A stretch of DNA of 64,000 nucleotides, from contig NZ_JACJTB010000033.1 of assembly GCF_014698475.1 (NCBI RefSeq), positions 1 through 64,000 of the forward strand. Reading direction: 5' to 3'. Of the stretch, positions 32,919 through 42,958 are shown piece after piece; position 1 is the first letter of the stretch, and each line of letters opens with the position of its first letter. The notes beneath the pieces were generated by a model. That model was not told the DNA's origin. It worked only from the letters and a program-made list of their open reading frames with translations, and ran no database searches. Position numbers and translations under genes: made by a program. This DNA is from Nostoc spongiaeforme FACHB-130 (GTDB taxonomy: Bacteria; Cyanobacteriota; Cyanobacteriia; Cyanobacteriales; Nostocaceae).

Positions 32919-35576
32919 ATGACAGAGAATTTAAAGGCTATAGGTAATGATATTGCGTTAAATAAATATTCTCCCGCCGCCATTGAGGAAAAATGGCAAA
33001 AAACCTGGGCGGAACTGAATTTAGATAATACCCCTACAGAAAACAATCAGCCAAAATTCTACGCTCTATCCATGTTTCCCTATCCATCGGGTAGCTTACA
33101 CATGGGTCACGTCCGTAATTACACAATTACAGATGTGATTGCTCGTCTCAAGCGAATGCAAGGTTATCGAGTCTTGCACCCAATGGGTTGGGATGCTTTT
33201 GGCTTACCCGCAGAAAACGCAGCCATCGACCGTGGAGTTCCCCCCGCCAAGTGGACTTATCAAAATATTGCTCAAATGCGCCAACAGTTACAGCGTTTGG
33301 GTTTATCTATCGACTGGGAAAGTGAAGTTGCTACCTGTTCACCAGATTATTACAAGTGGACACAATGGATTTTCTTGCAGTTTTTACAAGCAGGGTTAGC
33401 TTACCAAAAAGAAGCGGCGGTGAACTGGGACCCTATCGACCAAACTGTGTTAGCTAACGAACAAGTTGATAGCGAAGGCCGTTCTTGGCGCAGTGGTGCA
33501 AAGGTCGAGCGCAAATTATTACGCCAATGGTTTTTCAAAATTACCGACTACGCCGAAGAATTACTCAACGACTTGGATAAATTGACAGGTTGGCCGGAAC
33601 GTGTCAAGTTAATGCAGGCAAACTGGATTGGTAAATCTTCTGGTGCTTATTTAGAATTTCCCATTGTGGGGATGGAGGAAAAAATCGGCGTGTACACCAC
33701 TCGCCCCGATACTGTGTTTGGTGTTAGCTATGTGGTTTTAGCCCCAGAACATCCCTTAACCAAGCGCGTCACCACCAAAGACCAACAAGCCGCAGTGGAA
33801 GCTTTTATTACTGAAGTTTCCAATCAAAGTGAGTTGGAACGCACCGCCGAAGATAAACCAAAGCGCGGTATCCCCACAGGTGGTAAAGCCATTAACCCCT
33901 TCACCGGGGATGAAGTGCAAATCTTAATTGCTGATTATGTCTTGTATGAATACGGTACTGGGGCGGTGATGGGTGTACCAGCCCATGATGTGCGGGACTT
34001 TAAGTTTGCCAAAGCTTATGATTTGCCGATTGATGTTGTCATTGCTGCACCAGAAGACGTGGATGGGTTTGATTTAACTCCCGCATCCGAAACTGAGGAA
34101 GTCACTCAACTCATCCAAATTGAATATAACGAAGCATATACTGAACCAGGAATTTTAATTAATTCTGGGCAGTTTACGGGGATGAATTCAGTTGAAGCGA
34201 AAGCAGCGATAGTGAAATATGCCGAAGAACAAGGTTTTGGTAAAGAACGCATTCAATACCGCTTACGAGATTGGTTAATTTCTCGACAACGTTATTGGGG
34301 CGCACCTATCCCAGTGATTCACTGTCCCAACTGCGGAATTGTGCCAGTCCCAGATAAGGATTTGCCAGTACAGTTACCGGAAGAAGTAGAATTTACAGGA
34401 CGTGGTGGTTCACCATTGGCGCAGTTGGAAAGCTGGGTAAATGTACCTTGTCCAACTTGCGGTACACCGGCGAAACGAGAAACCGACACGATGGATACTT
34501 TTATTGATTCTTCGTGGTATTTCTTGCGGTTTACCGACGCAAAGAATGAACAACAGGTGTTTGACCCCAGCAAAACTAACAACTGGATGCCAGTAGACCA
34601 GTATGTAGGCGGTATTGAACACGCAATTCTGCACTTGTTATATTCTCGGTTCTTTACTAAAGTATTGCGCGATCACGGCTTATTAAACTTTGATGAACCT
34701 TTTGCCCGGTTGTTAACTCAAGGGATGGTGCAGGGTTTAACTTACATGAATCCCAACAAGGGCGGCAAAGATAAATGGGTTCCCTCCCATTTGGTTAACC
34801 CCGCCGACCCCCGCGACCCCCAAACCGGAGAACCATTACAACGCCTGTACGCTACCATGTCCAAATCTAAGGGTAATGGTGTCGCACCAGAAGATGTAAT
34901 TGCTAAATATGGTATAGACACAGCGCGGATGTTCATCTTATTCAAAGCGCCACCAGAAAAAGATTTGGAATGGGATGAAGCTGATGTGGAAGGGCAATTC
35001 CGCTTTTTAAATCGCGTGTGGCGGTTGGTAACAGATTATGCGGCCGCTGGGGTATCACGCAAGCAAGCGCAACTCGCTGATTTAAGTAAACCAGAAAAAG
35101 ATTTACGTCGGGTAATTCACACAGCAATTAAATCAATCACTGAAGATTTAGAAGATCAATATCAATTCAATACCGCTATTTCGGAATTGATGAAGTTGAG
35201 TAATTCTTTAACTGATAGTGACTGTAAAAATTCGCCAATTTATGCAGAAGGTATTAAAGCTTTAGTGGCTTTACTGGCTCCTTTTGCACCACATATTGCT
35301 GATGAATTGTGGCATTTATTGGGTAATCAAAATTCAATTCACACCCAAACTTGGCCATCGTATGATGCGGCTGCTTTAATAGCCGATGAAATTACTTTGG
35401 TAATTCAAATTAACGGCAAAAAGCGGGCTGATATTCAAGTTCCATCACAAGCAGATAAAGCTGAGTTGGAAAAATACGCCCGTGAATCAGAAGTTGTGCA
35501 GCGTCACTTAGAAGGTAAGGAGATAAAAAAGGTGATTGTTGTACCTGGTAAGTTGGTGAACTTTGTTGTTGGTTAA
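32919..35576 (+). CDS. leuS: Leucyl-tRNA synthetase
   Basis: An 885-residue class I synthetase that attaches leucine to tRNA-Leu and edits mischarged products. The HIGH-type motif is [15 protein letters not shown], the editing domain includes [20 protein letters not shown], and the KMSKS loop is [14 protein letters not shown]. The C-terminal anticodon and tail region ends [18 protein letters not shown] 32919 was chosen because the conserved [15 protein letters not shown] block begins 14 residues later; ATG 32841 would add 26 residues. The first loop residue is Thr where many enzymes have Lys. Confidence 0.95.
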   Translation: MTENLKAIGNDIALNKYSPAAIEEKWQKTWAELNLDNTPTENNQPKFYALSMFPYPSGSLHMGHVRNYTITDVIARLKRMQGYRVLHPMGWDAFGLPAENAAIDRGVPPAKWTYQNIAQMRQQLQRLGLSIDWESEVATCSPDYYKWTQWIFLQFLQAGLAYQKEAAVNWDPIDQTVLANEQVDSEGRSWRSGAKVERKLLRQWFFKITDYAEELLNDLDKLTGWPERVKLMQANWIGKSSGAYLEFPIVGMEEKIGVYTTRPDTVFGVSYVVLAPEHPLTKRVTTKDQQAAVEAFITEVSNQSELERTAEDKPKRGIPTGGKAINPFTGDEVQILIADYVLYEYGTGAVMGVPAHDVRDFKFAKAYDLPIDVVIAAPEDVDGFDLTPASETEEVTQLIQIEYNEAYTEPGILINSGQFTGMNSVEAKAAIVKYAEEQGFGKERIQYRLRDWLISRQRYWGAPIPVIHCPNCGIVPVPDKDLPVQLPEEVEFTGRGGSPLAQLESWVNVPCPTCGTPAKRETDTMDTFIDSSWYFLRFTDAKNEQQVFDPSKTNNWMPVDQYVGGIEHAILHLLYSRFFTKVLRDHGLLNFDEPFARLLTQGMVQGLTYMNPNKGGKDKWVPSHLVNPADPRDPQTGEPLQRLYATMSKSKGNGVAPEDVIAKYGIDTARMFILFKAPPEKDLEWDEADVEGQFRFLNRVWRLVTDYAAAGVSRKQAQLADLSKPEKDLRRVIHTAIKSITEDLEDQYQFNTAISELMKLSNSLTDSDCKNSPIYAEGIKALVALLAPFAPHIADELWHLLGNQNSIHTQTWPSYDAAALIADEITLVIQINGKKRADIQVPSQADKAELEKYARESEVVQRHLEGKEIKKVIVVPGKLVNFVVG

Positions 35577-35633
35577 AGACAAAGTTGAAGGAGGCAGTGG
35601 ACTGCGCTCACCAACCGGAGGCAAGAGGTAAAG

Positions 35634-35733
35634 TAATACCAATTCGCAATTCGCAATTCGCAGGTGATAAATCCTGACCTGACAGGGGTTTCTGGGTTTG
35701 AATCTGTATCAGAACTTTAGTGAATTGGTATTA
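35634..35733. repeat. MITE-like element, TAATACCAATTC ends (copy 2)
   Basis: Perfect 12-bp terminal inverted repeats TAATACCAATTC (35634-35645) and GAATTGGTATTA (35722-35733) enclose a 100-base element. It carries tandem ATTCGCA words, a CCTGACCTGACAGG segment and CTGTATCAGA, as in the copy at 25914-26016. The TA at both ends could be a duplicated TA target. Confidence 0.75.
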
Positions 35734-35814
35734 GAATAGTGCTTCTAAAAATTAGCGATCGCATAAATAACAAATGCGATCGCTAATTTTGTAACTTGTT
35801 TTATAGCACCGCCA

Positions 35815-36012
35815 TTATCCTGTACCGTGCTGTTTTTGTTTATCCAGTTTCTCTTGAATTGCTTCACGACAAAATTCAGGCGGATCATCTTGTTGTTGTA
35901 TCGCTTCCTTCATCTCTTTCGTGACACGTAAATTGACTTGTTCAGTCAATGGTTTATCACCTTTTCTTTTTCCTGGTTCTAAATTTTCCGGCGTTCCTTT
36001 AGGGTTCGGCAT
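35815..36012 (-). CDS. Small charged protein, ribbon-helix-helix-like
   Basis: A 65-residue protein. After a MPNPKGTPENLEPGKRKGDK leader come LTEQVNLRVTKEMKEAIQQQ and EFCREAIQEKLDKQK, a strand-helix-helix order resembling small DNA-binding proteins with a ribbon-helix-helix. Such leaders recur in cyanobacterial hypothetical proteins. Low specificity; function unknown. Confidence 0.65.
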   Translation of the reverse strand: MPNPKGTPENLEPGKRKGDKPLTEQVNLRVTKEMKEAIQQQDDPPEFCREAIQEKLDKQKQHGTG

Positions 36013-36141
36013 TCATGTAGAAATATAAATATACCTTGAATCGATTGATAGCAATCGAATAGATTGTTTAATCGGTAGGTAATTGAGCCTGGAAAACTTG
36101 TTACCTACCGAACCACTTTATGAAATGGCAATTTCTATTCT

Positions 36142-36522
36142 ATGTTCACAAGAACAGAACTTGAACTGTTGACGCTGACTCAACTGAAAATTTTGTGTAA
36201 CCGCTATGGTTTACGTCCAACTGGGAACCCAGGCTATAAAGTCAGCCACATCACGACACTGATGGCGTTTCCTGCATTAGCGATAAGTCAGATGAAAGAC
36301 AACCGAGGCTTGAGAATACCGTCATTCGAGAGTTATCAACATCTCAGCGTGGCGTTGGATGAAATGAATCAACCAACCTTAGAACAGATAGCATTAATTA
36401 GAATTTCAATGGAAGGTAGGCGAATGGCATATCCGGCAAGATATGACCAAGAACAATTACTCAATCGCTATCATGCCAAGAATTATCTAGAACAAGCGAT
36501 CGCTTTGCTGGAAATCAAGTAA
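36142..36522 (+). CDS. Protein with SAP-like N-terminal motif, unknown function
   Basis: A 126-residue protein. Residues 1-45 (LTLTQLKILCNRYGLRPTG, then NPGYKVSHITTLM) resemble a SAP motif, often used for nucleic-acid binding. The remainder is helical, without recognised domains. It has no start competitor and stands alone. Confidence 0.6.
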   Translation: MFTRTELELLTLTQLKILCNRYGLRPTGNPGYKVSHITTLMAFPALAISQMKDNRGLRIPSFESYQHLSVALDEMNQPTLEQIALIRISMEGRRMAYPARYDQEQLLNRYHAKNYLEQAIALLEIK

Positions 36523-36693
36523 TATCAAGTTCATCGAAATTCGCAGAAATAGATTTTGCGATCGCAAAAATTACAAATGCGATCGCATTTTCTATAGATG
36601 AAGTCACAGAAATAGATTTTGCAGAGACAGAACTGGAAAACAATAAGGTAGTATCTGGGTAATTTGAACTATTTGATAGACAAAGGCGGACTC

Positions 36694-38259
36694 ATGTTTC
36701 AAGATATTATTGCTCAAATTGCTTATTCTGAAACATTTCCTTATCTCGCTACAGCCCTGGGTTTTACTAGTGTAGTGGGAACAATTGGGTGGCGCAGGTG
36801 GAAACAAAAAAACACATATAAACCCCTAGAATTGCTGCCTTCACCGCCTAAACATTGGTTGTTAGGAAATATTCCCCAAGTATTAGCAGCAGTCAAACAG
36901 AAGAAATTATTTTGGCAATTTTTTGTTTGGAGTCAACAGCTAGGGCCGATGTATGTGATCTGGAGTGGCAATATCCCTGTTGTTATATTAAGTAAACCGA
37001 AAGTTATTGAAGATACCATTATCAATGGAATGAAAGATGGTAGCTTAATTAGAGCTACGCGATCGCGCCAAGCTTGGAATGATATTACAGGCCCGATTAT
37101 GATCGGCGAAACTGGGACTGAGTGGCAATGGCGACGCAAAGCTTGGAACCCAGAATTCAGTTCTAGCAATCTCTCGAAATATGTAGAAATTATCAGCCAA
37201 GCTTGTGAACAAGTAATTGAAACAATCAAGAAAGCCGCACCAGCAAAAGAAATTCCAGTAGATCCTTTGTTTGTCGAACTCACAATGAGAGTTATTTCTT
37301 GTCTAGTACTGGGAATTCCTGTAGATAGAAACAGTACCAGTCAAGAAGGGCCACCCCTCGACGTTGCCAAAGTATACGATGCGATGTCGGTTGTCGGCTA
37401 TCGCTTCCTGAGACAAGCTACAGGCGAAAAAATCTGGATGAAATATTTGCCGACTCAAAACTCCCGCGATTATTGGGCAGCAAGACGATATTTAGAGGAA
37501 TTTCTGACTCCCCGTGTAGACTTAGCTTTACAGATGCGAGAAGCAAACCAAACAGATTTACTAAATGTAAGTCCTTTGTTTCGGGAATCAATGTTAGTCA
37601 AAATCGCCGCTAAAGAACCACAATACAATCGTGAAACATTAATAGCAGAATCAGTAGAATTTTTAATAGCTGGTACTGATACAACAGCCCATACTTTATC
37701 TTTTGCAGTCGCTGAGTTGAGTCTAAATCCCAAAGTATTTCAACAAGCACGAGACATAGTTGATCAAGTTTGGCAGAAATTTGGCGGCATTACTTCCGAA
37801 AGTTTCAAAGAATTAGCTTATATTCGCGCCATTCTCAAAGAAACTTTGCGCCTTTATACTATAGCCTCTGGCTCAACATCATTAGAAGCTCATCGGGATA
37901 CTGTCATTGAAGGTCAAGTAATTCCTCGCGGTACTAGAATATCTTGGTCAATATTGGCTGCTGGCAGAGATCCAGAATTTTATCCTCATCCAGAGGAATT
38001 TATGCCAGAACGTTGGTTAGACAAAAGTAAAGAAACTAGTTCTCTACCAATGCTAGACTTTGGCTCAGGGCCTCATCGTTGCTTGGGTGAGCATCTATCA
38101 ATGCTGGAAGGAAGTATGATGTTAGCATTATTGATCCGCTACTTTGATTGGGAATTAGTCAACGGTCGTTCTTCTGTGGAAGAATTACAGCAAAACCTGT
38201 TAATTTATCCGGCTGATAAAATGCCAGTGCGCTTTCAATTGCGAAATTTGCCCAGTTAG
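36694..38259 (+). CDS. Cytochrome P450 (CYP110-like)
   Basis: A 521-residue P450 from ATG 36694; an upstream TTG gives 10 more residues. A hydrophobic N-terminal anchor (FPYLATALGFTSVVGTIGW) is followed by a proline-rich hinge. The I-helix is EFLIAGTDTTAHTLSF, the ExxR motif is KETLRLY, and the heme loop FGSGPHRCLGEHLS holds the axial Cys. The sequence resembles CYP110 enzymes of filamentous cyanobacteria, which oxidise alkanes, fatty acids or terpenoids. No ferredoxin or terpene synthase is adjacent, so the substrate is open. Confidence 0.93.
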   Translation: MFQDIIAQIAYSETFPYLATALGFTSVVGTIGWRRWKQKNTYKPLELLPSPPKHWLLGNIPQVLAAVKQKKLFWQFFVWSQQLGPMYVIWSGNIPVVILSKPKVIEDTIINGMKDGSLIRATRSRQAWNDITGPIMIGETGTEWQWRRKAWNPEFSSSNLSKYVEIISQACEQVIETIKKAAPAKEIPVDPLFVELTMRVISCLVLGIPVDRNSTSQEGPPLDVAKVYDAMSVVGYRFLRQATGEKIWMKYLPTQNSRDYWAARRYLEEFLTPRVDLALQMREANQTDLLNVSPLFRESMLVKIAAKEPQYNRETLIAESVEFLIAGTDTTAHTLSFAVAELSLNPKVFQQARDIVDQVWQKFGGITSESFKELAYIRAILKETLRLYTIASGSTSLEAHRDTVIEGQVIPRGTRISWSILAAGRDPEFYPHPEEFMPERWLDKSKETSSLPMLDFGSGPHRCLGEHLSMLEGSMMLALLIRYFDWELVNGRSSVEELQQNLLIYPADKMPVRFQLRNLPS

Positions 38260-38373
38260 TTACCCAAAGTTTAAAATTCCTCTGCCTTCTGCCATATATC
38301 ATCTGCTAGATTCGTCAGGCTAAAAAATTTCAGATAATATACCCATCCATGCAGAAGAAAGACAAATAACTAA

Positions 38374-39387
38374 ATGACAGTGAGTATTCAAAATACAGCA
38401 GATTTCTTGGAACAAGTTCGTCAGTCAGAGTCGAAAGGGCTAAAAAACGAAGCTTGTCGTTCTAGATTTTTGGTTCATCCTCACTCCACATCGAAAGTTT
38501 GTCTTTTTTTGCATGGCTTCACAGCCGCACCCTACCAATTTGAACCACTGGGGAAAGCTTTATTCCAGAAAGGATATAACGTTTTAATTCCTCGACAACC
38601 TGGTCACGGACTGGCTGGTGAGTGGAACAGTCAAACGCCGCCACCACTCCCGACAGATATTCAAACTTATCAAAAATTTGTGCTGGAGTGGTTGGAAATT
38701 GCTCAGACTTTAGGTGAAAAAGTTGTAGTTGGTGGTTTATCAACAGGTGGAACCTTAGCCGCTTGGTTAGCGTTAGAACATCCCCAGGTAATTGAACGGG
38801 TTTTATTGTTCACGCCTTTTTTGGGAAGCAGTAATTCATTATTTGATCAGCTAATCAAGATTTTGCCAATTTACTTTGAATGGTTCAACAAAGATGCACC
38901 AGGAAATTTTGGCTATAAAGGCTTTCGCATTCCCGCCCTAAGAATATTTTTAGAATTAGGTGAGAAAATTATAGAACAGGCTCAAAATAAAGTTGCTGCG
39001 CCTATGTTAATGGTTTGTAGTGAAGGCGATCGCGCTGTTAACCGCACTCAGCAGCGAGAACTGTTTAAAATGATTCTCAAGCACCAGCCCAAATCTTGGT
39101 ATTACTGCTTTGATGATTCACTGCACATTGAACATCGGATGATGACCAAGCTGGAAGATAATGATTACGAAGAACTGGTGATTACCCTGGCTAAAGCTTT
39201 TGTGAATAGTGATTTAACTTGGGTAGAGTTTCAGCAAATAGCAAACCGCATCGCCCAAGGTGAGACTTACGAGCAAATCCAGTGTGAACTGCACCTTGAT
39301 ACTCAAGCTTCCCAACAGTTATCTGCTATGATGACTGAAAATTTTGGTTGCGATCGCCTCAAGTGCATCAACCCATCTCAAGCATAG
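38374..39387 (+). CDS. Alpha/beta hydrolase (lysophospholipase/esterase-like)
   Basis: A 337-residue soluble hydrolase. VCLFLHGFTAAPYQFEPLGK holds the oxyanion region, VVGGLSTGGTLAAWLAL the nucleophile elbow (Ser), and the acid and His follow in VCSEGDRAVN and DSLHIEHRM. The C-terminal helical tail is unrecognised. It lies 115 bases after the P450 on the same strand. Whether the two act on the same lipid or ester is speculation. Confidence 0.88.
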   Translation: MTVSIQNTADFLEQVRQSESKGLKNEACRSRFLVHPHSTSKVCLFLHGFTAAPYQFEPLGKALFQKGYNVLIPRQPGHGLAGEWNSQTPPPLPTDIQTYQKFVLEWLEIAQTLGEKVVVGGLSTGGTLAAWLALEHPQVIERVLLFTPFLGSSNSLFDQLIKILPIYFEWFNKDAPGNFGYKGFRIPALRIFLELGEKIIEQAQNKVAAPMLMVCSEGDRAVNRTQQRELFKMILKHQPKSWYYCFDDSLHIEHRMMTKLEDNDYEELVITLAKAFVNSDLTWVEFQQIANRIAQGETYEQIQCELHLDTQASQQLSAMMTENFGCDRLKCINPSQA

Positions 39388-39406
39388 ATGAGAAAGTAGG
39401 ATGTGT

Positions 39407-40042
39407 TTAATTATTATTGGTTTGTGACAAAATTCCTACTAGAATTTGCATTAATATTTCCAAATCAGTCGGGACTCGATAAAGCATTAGGTCTTGAGTT
39501 ACAACCCGACTAACTCTTTGAAAGCTACCAAACTGCCAAATATCTCCTGTTGTCACTGCACCATATAATACAGGTTCATTAGATTCTACCCATGAATCTA
39601 GCGCGATTAACTCAACAGCGAGTTGTGTAAATCCTCTTGTCAAATCTGCTTGTTTTGCTTCAACTACTAATATTTGATGTTGAGATTGCAAGTAATAATC
39701 TAAATCACCGCGCAGATATTGGTTAATTTCTATAGTGTACTCAATGTTAATTAATGCTTCAGTAATATGGGCAACTTCTAATAAAACGGGAGCAATTAAA
39801 ACTTCCCGTCTTGCAGCTTCACTTGTCAAACTAACACGAGTTATTGCTTCCTCCAATCGTTCTTGAAGGCTGGCTAATCTGGTGATTGCTTGTGTATTTA
39901 TTGGTAAGTTAATTGGAGCTTTGGTTAAACTTGCTCCTAACTCACGCAGAATATCTGCTGGGGCAAATTTTAAATCAAAGTATTTGCGAAAAGTATAAGT
40001 TTCATCTGGCTTTAGAATTGAGGGACGGTGTGGTGTGACCAT
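39407..40042 (-). CDS. Unknown protein with nuclease-like core
   Basis: A 211-residue protein. The central part INIEYTIEINQYLRGDLDYY, then HQILVVEAKQADLTRGFTQL, shows an Asp followed by Glu-x-Lys in a strand order reminiscent of PD-(D/E)XK nucleases or of the DUF820-like superfamily. No other domain was recognised. It runs convergent to the hydrolase and is the first of a long minus-strand run of small genes. Confidence 0.6.
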   Translation of the reverse strand: MVTPHRPSILKPDETYTFRKYFDLKFAPADILRELGASLTKAPINLPINTQAITRLASLQERLEEAITRVSLTSEAARREVLIAPVLLEVAHITEALINIEYTIEINQYLRGDLDYYLQSQHQILVVEAKQADLTRGFTQLAVELIALDSWVESNEPVLYGAVTTGDIWQFGSFQRVSRVVTQDLMLYRVPTDLEILMQILVGILSQTNNN

Positions 40043-40049
40043 AAGTATT

Positions 40050-40084
40050 AATTAACCGCAGATGGACGCGGATGGACGCGGATG
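40050..40084. repeat. AACCGCAGATGGACGCGGAT repeat
   Basis: The word ATTAACCGCAGATGGACGCG and a second GGACGCGGAT occur in the spacer. Related sequences lie at 60385 and, inverted, at 60703-60736. This is a dispersed short repeat of the host. Confidence 0.7.
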
Positions 40085-40090
40085 AATTAC

Positions 40091-40585
40091 TTACACCATC
40101 TCAAAGTCTAACTGATGACTTTGGCGAAAATCATGGGTGAAATGATCTACCACATTTGTATCCGCCAGTTCTAAATTATAAAAATCCACAACCTCATGAT
40201 CAAAATAAGGGCCAGCGTGCCAAGTTCCCTCGTTTAATTTAATAAAACAATTCCCTGGAATCCGAAAAGCAGCTATTTCTGCTAACACTGGTTCATCTAA
40301 TTCATTATGGGGAGGACACACAGCAATGAACCAATCTTTGCCTTCTAAGGAACCTAAACATTGAGTACATTTTATATGACGAGTAATTTTATTAAACTTG
40401 CGTCCGCGCTTTTCTAAACGCATAATATAAAATCTCGGAGTGCCATTTTGCAGATTTAATTGAGCATCTTCCGCATCAAAAGCTTTACCATCTTTACTAG
40501 CAAAAATTACCTGTCCATAACGCTGAAAATTTTCGGAGGTAATTAATTCTGCTTTTAATTGTTGGACTGTTTGTGATGTACTCAT
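40091..40585 (-). CDS. AllA-like ureidoglycolate lyase family protein
   Basis: A 164-residue cupin-like protein from ATG 40585. NFQRYGQVIFASKDGKAFD, IMRLEKRGRKF, ITRHIKCTQCLGSLEGKDWF, and LNEGTWHAGPYFDHEVVDFY are hallmarks of the AllA family, which splits ureidoglycolate to glyoxylate and urea. The metal His residues are present in HIKCTQ and TWHAGP. No other allantoin pathway genes are seen, so its substrate in this organism may differ. Confidence 0.85.
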   Translation of the reverse strand: MSTSQTVQQLKAELITSENFQRYGQVIFASKDGKAFDAEDAQLNLQNGTPRFYIMRLEKRGRKFNKITRHIKCTQCLGSLEGKDWFIAVCPPHNELDEPVLAEIAAFRIPGNCFIKLNEGTWHAGPYFDHEVVDFYNLELADTNVVDHFTHDFRQSHQLDFEMV

Positions 40586-40597
40586 AATATTAATCAA

Positions 40598-41038
40598 TTA
40601 CCAGTTTAATTCTTTAGGAATAAGTGATTTAGGTATTAACGAAGCTTGGATTTCTTTATCTGAAGGTCTTGTATACCACCAAGCCCAAGCGATTAAAACT
40701 GCTTGTAATGGCAATCTAATTGCTTGAAGCCAAGGGGAATCTGAGTATGGTATGGTTTCAATTTTAATATGATTAACTGCCATGTTGATATTAGCAGGGA
40801 AAACAGCAATAAATAGCAGTACTAGTCCCCAAGCTGCTGCTTGACTCACAGGCGGGACTAATAACCCAATACCACCTAAAATCTCATAAAAGCCACTCAG
40901 ATAAACTAATTCTAAAGGATAGGGCAGTTGTGGCGGCATGATTTTAACGTAAGGCTGCGGCATTGCAAAATGTGTAATACCGACGATGATGATTGATATT
41001 GCCAAGGTGACACGAAAGAGTTCCTTACGTCTGTTCAT
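40598..41038 (-). CDS. DoxX-like membrane protein
   Basis: A 146-residue membrane protein from ATG 41038 (a longer frame starts at 41071). Four hydrophobic helices: VTLAISIIIVGITHFAM, GFYEILGGIGLLVPP, AAWGLVLLFIAVFPANI and AIRLPLQAVLIAWAWWYT. The GxxHF and P-x-N-I-x-M residues fit the DoxX/DUF4267-like superfamily. It is followed by the AllA-like gene after 12 bases, so both share a transcript. Confidence 0.8.
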   Translation of the reverse strand: MNRRKELFRVTLAISIIIVGITHFAMPQPYVKIMPPQLPYPLELVYLSGFYEILGGIGLLVPPVSQAAAWGLVLLFIAVFPANINMAVNHIKIETIPYSDSPWLQAIRLPLQAVLIAWAWWYTRPSDKEIQASLIPKSLIPKELNW

Positions 41039-41124
41039 GGTTTCGCCTGATTTTGTCCTTGCGCTTACCACTTCAGTTTGCTGATCTGAGGTGAATTTGT
41101 CTTCAATCGTCAGAAAGAAACGGA

Positions 41125-41188
41125 TTAGTTAGATTTTAAAACTTGCGATCTCTCCCTGATCCAATCCTGTAAAGTTCCAGTGACTAAC
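41125..41188 (-). repeat. Hydrolase gene-tail repeat, copy 4
   Basis: Read on the minus strand it encodes LVTGTLQDWIRERSQVLKSN plus a stop, in line with the last 20 residues of the alpha/beta hydrolase at 44951. The DNA shares TTAGTTAGATTTTAAAACTT with that gene. Upstream codons soon reach a stop. Confidence 0.85.
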
Positions 41189-41227
41189 GATAAAGCTCAA
41201 TGGAGGCAGACATCCTTTAAATCCTCA

Positions 41228-42475
41228 CTAGGATATCGGTTCAGTTCGGCGCAGCGCAGTTTTAGGTGGCGCGTTCACAACTCCTAAAACGAGATTATTC
41301 CAATCTGGTTTACCATCAACTAATAGACGCAGACCAATTTTTTCTGCAACTTCTTGATATTTGCTAAAATTTTCTCTGACAGCACCTATTTTTTGAAAAT
41401 CCCCTTTTTCTAACAAGCCAGCATGTGCAACTTGACTACGATAATTGTAAATATCTCTAAGTATTTCGTAGTTTTCTAGACGTTCAGCTTCATTATTTGA
41501 GATTAACCAACTACCTCTAAGCCGAAAAGATAGGGATAGCTGATCATTATTTTTATTATCCTCTAGAAGCATCATTTCCAAAGAAATACCCAGGTCTAAT
41601 ATTTTGTCTTCTATTTGCTCTCTGCGTTTTGCTTGACTTAATCGGCTTAAAATTCTCCTCCATCTATTTTTTTCCTTCTCAATTAACCCAGAAAAAGCTT
41701 TGTATAAATCCTTAAATTTCTGAGTGCTATCATTTGAGAACTGAGTGCTGCCAAAGCCTAAAACATCATATAGCCCCCTTCCACCACCTGAACAAGAAAA
41801 TGGCCCAAAAGGAACTGAGTCGTCTGCGTATGATGTTGAATAAAATGGCAAACACGATATGCCAGATAAAAGATTCATCAATAAAGCAATATCATATAAT
41901 TTTTCGCTTGTCTTAAAAAAGTCGCTTTTAGTAAAATTACAATCTTCTGGATTACTTGACTCAGTTTTTTCTATATTGCATGGATATATTAGGGCGGACT
42001 TTGGAAGATGGCTGTGATTGTACATATCAAAGCCCTTCTGAAGGAATTTTTCTTTGTCTCTAGAGTCAACCATTCGCTCAATGGGACATAATTTCACATC
42101 TTCACATAAATCCACTTCTTGATCTACTGTTACACCAAGTACCCACAAGCAGTTTACAACTTGAATGATTTGATTATTCAAGAAATTATTGAGGGCTTCT
42201 TCAGCTTTCTCTAATCCAACTCTATTTGCAAACCATATAAACCACATTCCAAGAGTTTTAATTTCAAACGTCTGAGCGCCACTTCCACGAGATATCATTT
42301 TCCCAGTAAGTTCTTCTACTCTAGGATCGGCAGATAAGATTTTGACAATTTCTCTTCCTATTTCTGTGTTTTCAATGATTTCTGCATATTGAACGAAAAG
42401 TTTGGTCTGATAGTCATGTATAAAGACGAATCTCTCCAATTCAATCTCAGGAAGATTCAACTCACCAAGTCTCAT
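41228..42475 (-). CDS. Large protein with Apea-like HEPN domain
   Basis: A 415-residue protein from ATG 42475 (GTG at 42502 possible). N-terminal 300 residues are unrecognised. The C-terminal part (residues about 310-385), starting DLGISLEMMLLEDN and reaching YNYRSQVAHAG, has the Arg-x4-His-type motif of HEPN nucleases in the Apea-like family. HEPN proteins serve as RNases in abortive infection, toxin-antitoxin and defence systems. No MNT partner is adjacent. The gene lies between two gene-tail repeats, in the cassette-like array of TA-type genes. Confidence 0.7.
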   Translation of the reverse strand: MRLGELNLPEIELERFVFIHDYQTKLFVQYAEIIENTEIGREIVKILSADPRVEELTGKMISRGSGAQTFEIKTLGMWFIWFANRVGLEKAEEALNNFLNNQIIQVVNCLWVLGVTVDQEVDLCEDVKLCPIERMVDSRDKEKFLQKGFDMYNHSHLPKSALIYPCNIEKTESSNPEDCNFTKSDFFKTSEKLYDIALLMNLLSGISCLPFYSTSYADDSVPFGPFSCSGGGRGLYDVLGFGSTQFSNDSTQKFKDLYKAFSGLIEKEKNRWRRILSRLSQAKRREQIEDKILDLGISLEMMLLEDNKNNDQLSLSFRLRGSWLISNNEAERLENYEILRDIYNYRSQVAHAGLLEKGDFQKIGAVRENFSKYQEVAEKIGLRLLVDGKPDWNNLVLGVVNAPPKTALRRTEPIS

Positions 42476-42541
42476 AAACTTATTCCAGAAGTGTTCACAC
42501 AAACAGTTTAGCTAGATTCTAAATTTGTAGTACTGTTCTTC

Positions 42542-42763
42542 CTAACAGAAATGCTCACGTACCATCCAAACCAGAAGCTCATCTCCTTGTCGAATTGCTC
42601 GTCCGTAAGCAAGTACCTCTTCAAAAGCAGGTTCATCCTTGAAAGAACCTGTAATTTGTTGCAGCCAATTCGTCGGTTGAGGAACCGCAATTTGCTTCTG
42701 CAATTCAGCGATTGCCGCTTCTATTACTGCAAGCCGCTCTTCTAAAGAAGTGTTAGCTGCCAT
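42542..42763 (-). CDS. Orphan antitoxin-like small protein
   Basis: A 73-residue protein whose N-terminus (MAANTSLEERLAVIEAAIAE, then LQKQI) is a short coiled coil followed by NWLQQITGSFKDEPAFEEVL and AYGRAIRQ. I associate this pattern with small proteins that precede VapC-type PIN toxins in cyanobacteria. The last residues (GDELLVWMVREHFC) look out of register, so a frameshift or deletion may have removed the tail and the toxin. No PIN gene follows. Confidence 0.55.
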   Translation of the reverse strand: MAANTSLEERLAVIEAAIAELQKQIAVPQPTNWLQQITGSFKDEPAFEEVLAYGRAIRQGDELLVWMVREHFC

Positions 42764-42842
42764 TTGGGTTTCCTAATGGTTACTGATTATAAGGATAATG
42801 AGTTAGAAAGGCTTTGACAATCTTTCGGATAGCGATCGCCTG

Positions 42843-42906
42843 TTAGTTAGATTGTAAAGCTTGCGATCGCTCTTGCATCCAATCTGATAAAGTTCCATCG
42901 ACTAAC
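42843..42906 (-). repeat. Hydrolase gene-tail repeat, copy 3
   Basis: On the minus strand it encodes LVDGTLSDWMQERSQALQSN plus a stop. It shares the preceding CGCCTG with the hydrolase gene end. A HIP1 site lies in the middle. Confidence 0.85.
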
Positions 42907-42958
42907 GGTTCACTTGAGCAGCTACAATGAATGTCAAACTCAGCATCAAAATCTTGTG

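Noticed and set aside
42508-42690. 60-residue frame overlapping the antitoxin-like gene
   Set aside because: The other frame carries the recognisable coiled-coil start, so this one is a shadow.
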